From positions 9,441,916 to 9,505,915 of the forward strand of contig JAQFVV010006220.1 in NCBI GenBank assembly GCA_028023455.1: 64,000 nt of DNA. The letters are read 5' to 3'. Positions 1 to 11,900 of the stretch are shown here, one piece after another. The notes under the pieces are model-generated. The model saw only the letters and a program-made list of their open reading frames with translations. It did no database searches and was not told the origin of the DNA. The position numbers and the translations under genes are program-made. Position 1 is the stretch's first letter; the number at the start of each line of letters is the position of its first letter. The DNA is from Epiperipatus broadwayi (Eukaryota > Onychophora > Udeonychophora > Euonychophora > Peripatidae).

Positions 1-150
1 AAAAGCTTCAAAAATACCTTATTTTCAAATAAATATTGTTGTAAAGTATTCTAGAATTAAAATTAATAATTCAATATAACTGGTTTAAACTTTACAGTGC
101 TGTTTAATTAAATAATAAAGTGATTTTACGGTAATAAAATTTGAATTAAT

Positions 151-1149
151 ATGGAGCCAGGAGAGTCACATGACCTTTCCAATGGCGGTAAATCCAACGA
201 TGACTTGCAAAAAGATAAAAAAAAAAAGATAATATCGTTTGCCGACATAGTAAAAAATAGAATGGACAAAATTTACACAAATTATCATTTAGATAAACAT
301 TCCAACATCTTTACAGTCTAAATTTAAACGAAAATAATAATAAAATTAATGAAAATCCAATGCAAAATCATGCAAAATATCGAATACCAACACTTAATGA
401 TGTAAATAATTTTGAACTCACAACTCAGGAAGCCGACAACCCAACAATAAAAAATTGGAGTTCTGAAGAGATACAGAATATTGCTGATTTATTCAATAAA
501 TTAATCCCAAAACATCTATTCAATACTTTTAAGAGATTTTTTTTTCTGATAAATCTTAGTATTATTAACAACAGACAGCAATATATCATTATACAATTTT
601 CCGAGGCAATTACTATATGAGTCAATTTCTATGCATGGTTTTAGCGATATGATTAAACAAAACATCCCAATGATAGATATATAATACTTGAATTTTATGA
701 AATAGATCAAAAACAGAGATTTCAAAACCAAATCAAAACTCTTGGCAATTATGCGTTAATTACAATAATCAAAATTACCATAATACAATCACTGGAATTA
801 TTAAGAATGCCTATTTGAAATATAATGTAATTAATCGGCAAAGTCATAACATTTAAAACAATACGTATATTCAAAAGAAACACCTATCCCAGTAGCAACA
901 AATTCATATGAATTTTAAATACAACTCCATTCTGACACGCATCCAAATAATATACCAACTCAAATTTTGGATCAAAAAGCAATGCTTATAATATTTATCA
1001 AATGATTAAAGTCACAGTGCCATGTATGTAAACAGAGAGGATATGTAGCTGTATATTGCCCCAATCGACACCCTCTAAGCAAAACACAAAGCACACATGA
1101 ACCAATACAACAAAGTGACAACATCAGTAAACAAAATGATGGAAACTAG
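151..1149 (+). pseudogene. LINE A ORF1 relic (nucleic-acid-binding, zinc knuckle)
   Basis: The likely start is the ATG at 151, giving MEPGESHDLSNGGK followed by a lysine run and SFADIVKNRMDK, before the frame is lost at a TAA near 320. Coding similarity continues in other frames (for example from 360) up to a zinc knuckle at 1018-1065 reading CHVCKQRGYVAVYC. The spacing fits CX2CX4HX4C, but the His is Tyr (CAT to TAT), so metal binding is lost. The stop is near 1149. In this family the protein binds LINE RNA into a particle. The reading frame is broken by several indels and stops. Confidence 0.65.
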
Positions 1150-1799
1150 ACACCTTACAAGTTAATATTTTATTAAACTCAGAAGGAAGACAGATAAACA
1201 AAACAGCAGAGAATTATAATCCAGATATCATGGACTGATCCACAGACAACATAATGAATTTGAGAAAGTCTGAAAGAAAATATTGGACAAAAAGAACAAA
1301 ATGATAAAAAGAATATAAATGTATACAATCCAGAGATTGATCAAGATTTGCAAGAAAGCATAAGCAGTTTCATTATAAATAAAACAGACATTAAAATAAA
1401 TTGAGGCACTAATGCTACCAAATGCATTAAATGAAATTTTAGACACAACAATAATAGCCCAGCAAAAAAAAGTCAAGGAGACCTTCAGGAAAAAAAAACA
1501 AGCTTAGAAACCTAAAACTGAGATACAAAATTATGAGGTTTCAGCTGATGATATGATAACTGATTATTCATTATCATTAGAAAATATGAAAAATGAAATT
1601 GAAAATATTTCAACAGATACAATAGTAACAAAGAAAATCAAAAATAAAGTGAAAACATGAAATGATGATACAACTCACACCAACACAACAGAACAAGAAA
1701 CAACTACATATAAGCCAATAACAGTCTGAAAACCACAAGATGTCTGAAAAATCTTCTAATCCTTGCCATAAGAAATCTAAACAAACAATACAGTTATAA

Positions 1800-4700
1800 A
1801 TTGCAGCACTAAATATTCGAGGTGTTAATTTACCAGCAAAACTGTTTCAACTTAACAAATGGATCAAAATAATTAAACCACAATTACTTGGAGTGCTGGA
1901 GACAAAAATGTACAGTGGTTCAAAAATAGATTCAGCAACAATCTTACATAATCAGGAATTCTCAACATTCTCATGAGACATTGCATCACCATCCACAGGG
2001 ACTGGCATATTCATTAATAACAAATGCTTATTTTCAACATTCAAAATTATTTATAAAGATGAACACCTTCTCATCATCACATTCCAACATCAAATTACCA
2101 CAATTAACATCATTTTTGTGAATGTGCCTCCAGGACCCAGAATCATTACATAAATTATACACACTATAAACTCACAACTGGCAACCACCCAAAGCCCAAC
2201 AATATTGATGGGTGATTTCAATCTAAAAAAAATTTAACAAAAAGTGGTTGCACTAGATCAACCTTCCTTTAATGGGTGCAGAAGGGTTTTAACCGAAAAT
2301 TCAATTTCATTCTATAGTAGAAGGCATGCAACATTAATAGATCTCTGTTATTATACTCCAATGCTTCATCATTTAATTAAATATCCAACTTAATCCATGT
2401 CTATTTTCTGACCATGCAGCATAATTGATTACAATCAATTTCACAGAGTTTAGGATGGCAACTATCCAACTAGAAAAAACAGTTTGACTAATACTCCCAT
2501 CAACTGCCATGAAATTTCTATTTTCAGAGGTTTATATAATGTTAAATAAAATCAAAGATATGCCCCTTGATCCCATTCAAAAATATCAGTCAGTCATCAT
2601 TACTGTGTCATTCAATATACATTATATCACAAGATACACCCTTCCACCCTCCAAATTGATAAATCTAGCAAGCCCCACCCACAATAATCAACACTACATA
2701 AGAAAATTAATTCACTTATATCATAACATATGTTTGCAACTAAGGGAATATATACTGACAAAAAAAAGAAGTTTGCACCCACACACCAACACTTATGGAC
2801 TTGCCAATTTATTAGATGGGCTTTAGGTTATCCATCAACCAAAAAGATTCCCATGGCAATTCAAGTGGATGGGAAGGGATATATTGGACACAATATGCTG
2901 GAGCCAATATTGTTTAAACCTTTCAAATACAAACTATAGACATATAAGCAATTCATATCAGCAGACAATCAATTTGGACCTCCAAAGACAGATAAACCCT
3001 TCAAGATCCAGCAATTTACTGATATGCTAGAAAAAACACTCAATGGCTGCCACCCAGGAACCAGTGATATACCTACATTTGTACTAACATACTTTAAGTC
3101 AGTTTACAATACAATACATTTATAACATGGCCAACTTCATTTCATAGAAAGTATACAATATTAAGGTTTTATATCCAATATCAATAATTCTATTTAATAA
3201 AAAAAAAGTACAACTATATCAGATCTAACAAATCTTCGACCATATCATTGGGCCCACCTAGCATTAAAATATTAAAGAAGATTATCAAAAATGAAATTAA
3301 AAAACATATTCTACCAAAAATATCAGATGCACAATATGCCAAAAAAGGAACAAGCTGCACTGATGTTTAAAATAATACAAGATGCAGTACAATAGGGAAA
3401 GAAATATACACCAATTATAGTTCAGCTGGACATACAGAGTCCACTTGACTCTGTTGCAATAGAAATGCTAATAGATATGCTCACCAGTACCACACCATTT
3501 CTCCCACCCTACTATATATCATTACAAATTTATTCCTCAACAGAGAGATATACATTACACTGAGAGGAAAAAACACCATTTATCCCCACACAATCAATAG
3601 CACAAGGTTCACCACTCAGTGCACTGCTGTTTATGCTATATATAAACCCTCTACTATGACAATTTAGAAAAAGATCTGCCAGGAATATTAATACCCCGGA
3701 CTTCCCGACGCATCTCATATATTGCGTACATGGATGATGTCATGTTTTTTCTGATATCGAGAAAACAGATACCAATGCTACAAAAAATATTACAAAATTA
3801 TACTAACACACACAAATTACAATTTAAGCTTAATGAAATAGCAGCCTGGTTTCTCTATATTAATAAATTATATCAAGAAGCATATCAAGGAAAACCAACA
3901 CCATTTCTTGGATTCCCATTTCACCTTGGAACACATGGCATGAGGCAATCAATATAAAAAACAATTGAGAAGAAAACCATAAAAATAATCACATCATTAT
4001 CTAATACTTATCTGTTGCTATATTCAAAGGTACATATGTTCAATACTCTAATTACTACAAAGGTTAAACATTTTTCACCAATCATACATTCTACCAAAAA
4101 ATTCAAAACGGCTATATCAAGACTCTGTACACCAATACATTTTACCAAAAAATTCAAAACAGCTACAGAAACAACTTAGCCAATTAACTAAAAGAAATGG
4201 TCTTGGACAGAAAACAATCAATTTAATAACAAAAATTACCTCTGATTTCAACAAATTCAGCAATTAATTGACATAATGCCAACAGATCGACTACCCCCCC
4301 CCCATCTCAGGGATATCTTGCTACAATAATACATGCAGTACAAACCAATATTAAAACAGGACTAATTTCCTTTGTTGGCAAACAAGATTACTGGCAAACC
4401 TATGACCTAATTTACCCACTCAATAACATTCAAACCTTTAATATAATGCTAATCATTAACAATAAACAACTCTTCTCAAGTTTCAAGAAATGGGCATTGG
4501 AGTCAAAGTATTTTAACTTCTTGATAAAATTAACTTGTATGCTCTCCCAACAGCATACTTTTTATGATACAGATGACTGTATACCTCCATAAACCCATTT
4601 TGTAGCCTCTGTCATTTTGCCAAAGAAACACAGCAACACATCTTTTATCATTGTTCATCTCTAAATATTTACCAGAATAAGCATGCTAAAACAATTCAGG

Positions 4701-4950
4701 GAGATACAAACCAGTCAACAGCTAATAAATTTCACACAAAAGTGATCCATTCCAATATTTAGAGTAACCACAATGTTATTATATGCATGTTGGTGTACTC
4801 ATTGCATATTTAGACTAGGTAACAACACCAGAAGACACCCCACAACTTTTTACAACAAGCTCCAACAGATAAAAATTAGGGATCAAAAAATTGCTGCATG
4901 TGATATCTTTGCAGCTACTTGGTCACTATTAAGACAACAATCTAATTTAT
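1800..4950 (+). pseudogene. LINE A ORF2 relic: AP-type endonuclease plus reverse transcriptase
   Basis: The endonuclease opens at 1800 with IAALNIRGVNLPAKLFQL, then LLGVLETK, and GIFINN, VNVPPGP and ILMGDFN (2208-2222), which match the N-terminal, NVY-like and GDFN motifs of AP endonucleases in LINEs. The reverse transcriptase shows VQLDIQSPLDSV (about 3420), AQGSPLSALLFMLYINPLL (about 3600) and AYMDDVMFF with the catalytic Asp pair at 3733-3738. A zinc-like C-terminal motif, CSLC followed by HIFYHC, lies at 4601-4654. Numerous stops and frameshifts interrupt it. The product would nick DNA and copy the LINE RNA at the nick; this copy cannot. Confidence 0.75.
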
Positions 4951-5415
4951 AATAATTAATATTTACTGTATTATCTAAATCCAGCTGACAATTTCACAAC
5001 ACCAAAATTAGGCACTAAACATATAGCACTGCAAAGAAACAAATAAAAACAACGCACTAAAGAGAAACCTCCAAAATACGACCAATCAACAGCATGTTTA
5101 ACGATAATTGAAACCAATGCAACAATATTTAACCCGCTGACAATGTCTAATCATGAGGAACCAGCTGCCAGAAATATCATGAACAATTAAACGAAAGAAC
5201 TCGTAATCAATTTAGTCATGTTTGATTGACTCTGAATGTAAGTGTGAAATCACAAGGAAAAAGTAAAACTTATGCTGAATTTGTGAGAGATCTCATCAAT
5301 GTAAAAGTCATATAAAAGCATGTTAAAGTCATAAAAGCTTTGTAAACTACAATTATCAATGTAATGACGTGTAAAAATTTTGATCAATAAAGTTTATTGA
5401 TGATAATGATAATAA

Positions 5416-6950
5416 TTTAATTTATTAAACATATAATCTCCTTGTGATAAAAAATCATGCACAGAGCTTAACAAAAATACATGTGCAAATAAAATATAAA
5501 ACATTAATTAATATAGAATAAAATAATTAAATAGAAATAAAAAGTTTTTCATTATCATCAATTATAATCCAATCCATAATGAATTTTCTCAAAGTTTTCC
5601 TTGATAGGTCACTAACATTAAATCCAGTGTTTCTAATAAAAATATTATAAAATTTTGGACCAAGATAACATTTTTGATATCTACAATGGGTTTTAAAGTA
5701 TACTGGTTCAAATAATAAATCAAAATCACTTGATCTAGTTACCATTATTGATGAAGAATTATTTTTATTCATTCCTTTGTATTTAACATACTAACATAAG
5801 ATATGCACTATAAATAATTGATTAATAGTTAAAGCTCCAGCACATTTATATAATTCAAGTCTTAACAAATCCAAAGGTTTAAACAAAATAATCCTTAATG
5901 TAAAATTTTGTAGTGTTTGCAAAGGCTTCAAATAATATGCTGCAGTACCATCCTATAATGTTATACCATAACAAAGTCTGCTTTAAAAAAAAATGTTTAT
6001 ATATACTTAACAGGACAGATTTACACAAACAATTTCTTAATCTTTAAAAAAGAAAATTAAGTTTTCTTAATTTCACTTGAAGCCAAAAAATATGCTTATC
6101 CCAATGTAAATATTCATCAAAAACCAAGCCAAGGTAAGATATTGTTGTAGTCCTGGTAATTTTCTGACAAGAGGTTTGATTCTCATAAGGAGGCAATTGA
6201 ATTAACAAGACTTTTGCTGGAATATTTTTAAGAGAGTATATTATATAATTACACTTATTAATATTTAGCAATAATCTATTGTTGTTCATCCATTGTGCAA
6301 TTTTAAATAAATATTCATTCACAAGTTTCTCTAGTAAACTATATGAAACTGTTAAAGTAACCAAAGCAGTATCATCTGCAAAACAAAAATTGTTAGAATA
6401 AAGAGAAAGATCAAGCAGATCATTAATATGAAGAGTAAATAACAATGGTCCCAGGACTGAACCCTGATGAATTCCATATCTGATTATTTCAGAATCACTC
6501 AAACAACTATTAATTTTAATAAATTGGTTTGTATTACTTAAATAAGATATAAACCATACAAGCATAGTATTCCTTATGTCACAACAGTGTAATTTAATTA
6601 TTAATATATCATGTGGAACACAGTCAAATGCTTTCCTCAAATCTAAATAAATGCCTATAGTTTTGTAATTTTTTCTAAAGATTCAATGATGGCTGAAACA
6701 CGTTCAAATAAAGCCAATTCTGTAGATCTTCTTGGCAAAAACCCAAATTGATTATTTGAAAATAAATTATATTTTTGAAAAAACAAAACAATTCTGTTTT
6801 TTACACACATTTCCAAAATTTGAGACAATGTTGATAAAATAGAAATTGACCTGTAGTTTTCCAGTAAAGCATGTAAATGTGAAAGCATAAATAAATGTAA
6901 GTAGTTCTTTATGGGGGAGGGCTCTGCCCCCCCCCCCACATACCCCTTTC
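5416..6950 (-). mobile_element. 5'-truncated CR1/Jockey-like LINE (LINE B)
   Basis: The minus-strand LINE 3' portion lies tail to tail with LINE A. Only the reverse transcriptase and C-terminal region remain. The 5' junction is near 6890-6950, next to a C-rich run (CCCCCCCCCC at about 6925-6940), as expected for incomplete reverse transcription. The 3' end lies between about 5400 and 5526 and cannot be separated cleanly from the LINE A tail, because both ends contain AATAAA and TATTATCAT-like repeats. Confidence 0.8.
5527..6939 (-). pseudogene. LINE B reverse transcriptase relic
   Basis: Two long open stretches (6939-6655 and 6640-6044) and a third (5772-5527) together cover a Jockey/CR1-type reverse transcriptase. 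Motifs in order: NYRSISILSTLSQILE, NNQFGFLPRRST, RKAFDCVPHDILIIKL, GSVLGPLLFTLHINDL, FADDTALV (catalytic Asp pair intact), LNINKCNYI and SYLGLVFDEYLHWDKHI. The last stretch has LGPKFYNIFIRN, the conserved C-terminal block of this family. A small indel separates the first two pieces near 6645. About 270 bp between the second and third pieces has lost its frame. It is less decayed than the other LINEs here. Confidence 0.85.
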
Positions 6951-7382
6951 CTCTAAGTTCTCCCCTACCTGTTGAGTCTGTGCAGAATTATTAAGTTTAG
7001 AGAAATGTAAATGTATAAATTACCTCTGCCAATATGATTGTTTAATAGTTAAGCCCAGGGAAATTTCATATAAAAGATTTAAGTGACAAAAAAAAAAAAA
7101 GGCAAAATTCCTAAAATATTACAAATTAGTTCGTTATTGAGAATCCATGAGAATTCCTCTCTGGTACCCTCTTAAATAAATTAAAAACTGATTCCATAAA
7201 TGGTGATTTTGAAATGTGATATAAAATTGGATTTAATATGCTTGATTTAAAATACTGTTGAAAGTCTTTTATTTTTTTAATATTAATGAAAAGTAGATTA
7301 ATTAGATTTTATATTTTTTGATACTCCATGAAATATATACTGTTGAAAATCAGGAGATTTATTTTTTAAAAGTAGAAAATGT

Positions 7383-7468
7383 AAATTGCCTTTTTGATTT
7401 CTTTCATAGGCTTATAAAAACATAAATTGCCCTTTTGATTTCTTTCATAGGCTTACAGAAAACATAAA
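7383..7468. repeat. Two-copy tandem repeat, ~41-bp unit
   Basis: The segment AAATTGCC..TTTTTGATTTCTTTCATAGGCTTA..AACAT occurs twice in a row with a 41-bp offset. The second half of the larger duplication (about 8525-8560) carries it once, so it expanded in copy 1 only. Confidence 0.75.
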
Positions 7469-8072
7469 TAGCATTTTGATTTTTGAAAGATTTATGTAAA
7501 TTTGCGATAACTTATGTTAATGCAAAGTATTTAGAAACATAAATTGATAAAGTATAACTTTATGAAAATAATTATTGCTGAAAATTGTTTTTTTTTATTA
7601 CATGTGAAATAATGATGATTTTGTAATGGATTTCTAGAGACTGTATAGATTTCAAGTGATCAACAATAGTGGAGCAAGAATTTCTGGAAAAAAAAACTAA
7701 AATCCTATTATTTATAAAAATAACATGCTTTATTTGTATAAGTTATAATTTTTTGGCATGTAGTATAATTTATAATTGGCCAGCACTTTGCTCTGGCAAA
7801 ATCATTGTCTTTCTTCCCCACAAAGTATGGCACTTTGCACCAGCATTATTTATTAACATTCCTATTTTATAAGTTATAATCTTTTGGTGTATAGTGTACT
7901 TATAATTTTTAAGTATTTGTAATTTAACCTTGGTTTGATCAGTTTATTAATTAATATTTTTTCCAATTTTTTAGTTTTTTCCTTCACTTTTTCTGTTTAT
8001 AAATTCGTGGCTGATGTAGTATGCAGTCAGCGCCATTTTGAATTTTAAAACCTACCCAAAACTACTGTTGAA

Positions 8073-8233
8073 AATATTTGCTTAGAAGTTGAACTCGCAC
8101 CTTTAGATTCTTGAATGTCGAATTTAAAGCAAATGCTCTACCAACTGACAGAATAGCTCAGTTGGTAAAGCATTTGCTTTAAATTCAACATTCAAGAATC
8201 TAAAGGTGCGAGTTTAACTTCTAAGCAAATATT
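8073..8233. repeat. Long palindrome with tRNA-like Pol III promoter boxes
   Basis: Arms 8073-8146 and 8160-8233 are each 74 bp and pair without gaps with only three mismatches. The loop is 13 bp. On the plus strand the right arm with the loop contains TAGCTCAGTTGG (8154-8165), a good A box, and GCGAGTTTAAC (8208-8218), a B-box-like sequence. Read on the minus strand, the left arm has GGTAGAGC and GAGTTCAAC, closer to a tRNA. Acceptor-stem pairing is not evident, so this is a tRNA-derived SINE-like foldback rather than a working tRNA gene. Confidence 0.75.
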
Positions 8234-8345
8234 GTCACTGTGCATATAGGCCAGCAACACCTAAAGAAGAATGGAGAATAATACTACTCGAAACATTGTG
8301 TAATTACTAACCTGTATTGTCTATTTGTGTGTTATTACTAACAAG
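8234..8345 (+). other. Possible Penelope-like or LINE terminal fragment
   Basis: Directly after the palindrome comes CACCTAAAGAAGAATGGAG and then CTACTCGAAACATTGTG. The pattern CTGAAGAAG...CGAAAC is common near the ends of Penelope-like and some other retroelements, where it derives from a hammerhead-type core. The first Asp-loop bases are altered here (CTAAAGA), so it would not be catalytic. Class assignment is inference. Confidence 0.35.
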
Positions 8346-8823
8346 TTGTTTGTATTTGGAAAGTTTAAATACTGTTGAAAATCTTTTATTTTTTAAATAT
8401 TAATGAAATGTAGTTTTTATTTTTTAAATATTAATGAAAAGTAGGTTAATTATGTTTTTTTATTTTTTGATACTCCATGAAATAATGTTGAAAATCATGA
8501 GTTTTATTTTTTAAATGTAGAAAATGTAAATTGCCTTTTGATTTCTTTCATAGGCTTATAGCAAATGTAAATTGCATTTTTATTTTTGAAAGATTGATGT
8601 AAATTGCAACAACTTATGGTAATGCAAAGTATTTAGTTACATGAATTGATAAAATATAATTATGAATTATTAGTGAAAATTGTTTTTTTTTTAATATTAA
8701 CATCCCCATTTTATAAGTTATAATCTTTTGGCATATAGTATAATTCATATTTATTAATTAATATTTTTTTCTAGTTTTTCTTTTTTCCTTTACTTTTTCC
8801 ATATACAGACTATAAGTTCAGGG

Positions 8824-8968
8824 CTGGCATAGTACCACTCAATGCCATTTTGAATTTTAAAATCCATCCAAAACCACCGCTGACACATCATTTATCACTT
8901 GGGTCTGACAGCGGGGATTTTGGATGGGTTTTAAAATTCAAAATGGCATGGAGCATGTACTATATCAG
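8824..8968. repeat. Hairpin-forming inverted repeat
   Basis: The core arms 8844-8882 and 8909-8947 are 39 bp with three mismatches, built on GCCATTTTGAATTTTAAAA and its complement. Weaker pairing extends the arms to about 8824 and 8968. The loop is 26 bp. A single left-arm-like copy also sits at 8032-8070 in duplication copy 1, so the hairpin arose by inverted addition after or during the duplication. Confidence 0.8.
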
Positions 8969-11900
8969 TACTGAGTGACTACCTCAATCTATAATTTATT
9001 TTAAAAATTTAATAGCTGGAAGTTGTGAATCAAAGTTTTATTAAGTTTTTTTTTTTTATATAGGTTTATACTATATAAGCAAACACACCTCTATAGAGGT
9101 CTGCATTTATATTCTATTTAACTTAATTTTATTTTAGTTTTAAAACTATAAAAAACCTGATTTATTTTTAACTAAATGTATTTCAAATAAATCTATTTAT
9201 AATTTATTTTATAAGAAGAAAGTTTAATTCTAATCTATACAATTTTTACTCAATTATTTTATATTTTATTAATAAAAAATTTTGGAATATCAATTTCTTT
9301 TTAAGCTTTATTCAGGTTTTAAATGCCAATTAAATATTTTTAGAAATTTAAGATGACTAGGTGTTATCTATAAACAAGTGGGCAGATTTAATAATAAAAA
9401 ATGTAAATCTAAAGAATTAAAATAATAACTGACCTATTTAATTAGAGAATTTTGTAAACAGAATAATTAATGTTACTGGCTTGTTTAATTAATGAATTTT
9501 GTAAATAAGTGAGCTTGTGGGGTTTTGCAAAATGGATGATATAAAAAGACCAGCTCAGAAAATAATTTGTCTTATTCTACTTCTTGTGATGTTGGATATT
9601 AGTATACCTGTTGACCATTACAATATATATACACGAACATATAAAAATATGAACTTTGTACAACATATTTTTAAATGTAATATTTAAAGTGATAGATAAA
9701 AAACGAAAGTATATGTTTAATTTGAATAAAATAACAATAGTTTTAATTTTCCTAAGAGATTTATAATTGTAATAAAATGACATGTTTCTTTAGTATGCTT
9801 TAATAAAAACAAAAATAAATAAATTTTATTTTTTTAAAAAAAAAAACCCACCAATATCTCCTTAAAGTATGAAAAAAAAATTAATGCCTTTTTCCTTCTA
9901 TAACGATATTATTTTAAAAAGTTCGTTATTGACAAGAATTCAGGGATTTTAAATATTTTTTTCCCTCTCAATTTTTTCAAACTGACAAAATTTAAATAAT
10001 GTTCATAATAAGATTTTGTAGTAAAATCTAATTTCTTAAAGTAGACATCTAAGAGATCAAAGCTACTTCAATGACAAGTAAAATTTAATAGCTCAATTTA
10101 TTAAATCTTGTCAACACCATTATCTTTGTACATGTTTATGTTGCTTTAATCTTTCATTCTGAAAATAATAAAAAAGATAAATTACACTTTAAATTAATAG
10201 TAATATTTTAATGCCTTTTATTACTTAAAAAAATTAGTTTATACATATATACAGTGACTGTCTATTTACAAAAGTATCCAGACTTGTAAAATAATCAATA
10301 CAGGAAATACAATTTTGAAGTAAAAACTTACTATTTTGAAAAATGTTTTGGGAAATATTTCCAAAAATGTATTTCAAAAAAGAAAGTTTTTACATAAAAT
10401 AAAAAAAGCACTTTAATTCTGTTATTTAAAATGAGATATGAATAATCTATATATGACTTACATGCTATTAATATTTTCATATTATAAGTATGAAACATTA
10501 ATTAATATAAAATTAGTAAATTCTAACATGTAAAATGGATATTAACTAATGCACATTTAAGCATTCAATATATACAATTTTTTTGTCTATTTGTAAACTA
10601 AGTGGGTAAAAGAAAAAATTTTCTTTATTATCTTTGAAAACCAATTATTTAAATCATGATAGCCTGCTTGATTTCTTCTATTTTTATCCCATAGGAAGAC
10701 TCTGATGCCCAATAATTATCTTTATTTTCAATTTGTTTCTCCTGTTCTCCCTATCTATGAACGCCACAGAAAAACATCTATCTCATTCCACAAAACTGAA
10801 AAAACAAAAAATAAACAGATAAGCTAGAAAGTCTATTTTGTATTAAGGATTTTTTTTAAACATAGCCATAAGCTGTTTAGGCTTTAAATTACAAATCCAG
10901 ATTTTCTCATTCATTTCTTCTTTCATTATTTCTATTTTTCATTGTTTCTATAATATTGTATTTATTTTTTGCTTTTAATTATCTCTTTCAGACTTAGGCT
11001 TTCCAATTACAGTTTGTGTTGATTTATTTATTTATTTTTGTTTGTTTTAGCTATAGCAAGTGCTTAATCCAAAGATAAGTGTTTGACCAAACAGCAAAAC
11101 ATTTTTAAAATGATTCCCAATTGAAAAAAAAAACTAAGTTAAGTTCAGCCAAAACAATGAAACTGCTTTATTCTGCCTTTCTGAGCAAGTGGCCTTACAT
11201 TTAAAAAATGTCTCAATCTGCTGAAATTTAAAATAGCAAAAATTCTATATACATCTTTATAACATATAATTTGACAATTAAAAAATTATTCTGCATAACT
11301 TATAATTATCTTATATGACTTTCTCCCAGTGTCAAAGTCACTTAACATCAGATATAATTAACATTTATAGAAATGCAATTAATAGATAAAACAATTTTGA
11401 TGCAAAAAATTTCCATATTGGCATATTTAATTAACTATCTATGTTCAAATTTGTATTTTTTTTTTCCCAACCTGATTCATGTTAATTAACATTGTTTTAA
11501 TTGATCAACACTTATTTTTATAAAAGAGCTATGACACTGCAACAATCATTTAAAATGAGATAGCTTATGTTTATTATTTAAATGATAAAGACATTGTGTA
11601 GCTTTACATAATTTTAATGACTTAAGTTTATCTACAATTAGTTGATTATTTTGTACATGAACTTCAAGTAAATCTATCTGTTTAATTAATGAAAAGATGC
11701 TTTTTAGGTTATTTATAGAGTAGTCAAAAAGTTAAGTAATGTTCATGCATAAAAATACCAAACAAATGGAAATATTTTCTTTGCTTCGCGCTATTAAGCT
11801 GGTGACCTGCTCATCTTATTTGATTGGTCAAAATGTTTTCTTTTTTAATGATGTAAAAACTATAAGCATGACATCAACAGAAATACAGGCATTTTAAATA

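Larger units (their letters stand above)
1..5415 (+). mobile_element. Degraded non-LTR retrotransposon (LINE A), two-ORF type
   Basis: A plus-strand LINE relic whose 5' end may lie before the window. In order it shows an ORF1 with a zinc knuckle, an apurinic-type endonuclease, a reverse transcriptase with a YMDD box and a C-terminal Cys/His region. It ends with an AATAAA-like signal inside CAATAAAGTTTATTG followed by short GATGATAATGATAATAA repeats, which are typical of LINE tails. Stops and frameshifts are frequent, so it is inactive. The layout resembles L1/Tx1-like or R1/Tad-like clades, but I cannot decide which. Confidence 0.8.
7246..8888. repeat. Diverged tandem duplication, ~0.8 kb and ~0.5 kb copies
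   Basis: Copy 1 (about 7246-8070) and copy 2 (about 8364-8888) share the same ordered landmarks. These are ACTGTTGAAAATC, GATACTCCATGAAAT, GATTTCTTTCATAGGCTTA, ATAAGTTATAATCTTTTGG, a T-rich stretch, and GCCATTTTGAATTTTAAAA near the end. Copy 1 is longer because of internal duplications. The copies are separated by the tRNA-like palindrome and its tail (8073-8345), which look like a later insertion at the duplication junction. No protein is encoded. Confidence 0.7.

Noticed and set aside
8154-8220. Functional tRNA gene
   Set aside because: A- and B-box-like motifs are present, but acceptor and anticodon stems do not pair convincingly and the sequence is half of a palindrome.
10250-10300. Tc1/mariner-like terminal sequence (CAGTGACTG...ACAAAAGTATCCAGACTT), with a similar one near 26275
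   Set aside because: It is suggestive, but no opposite end, TA pairing or transposase could be found, so it is not called as an element.
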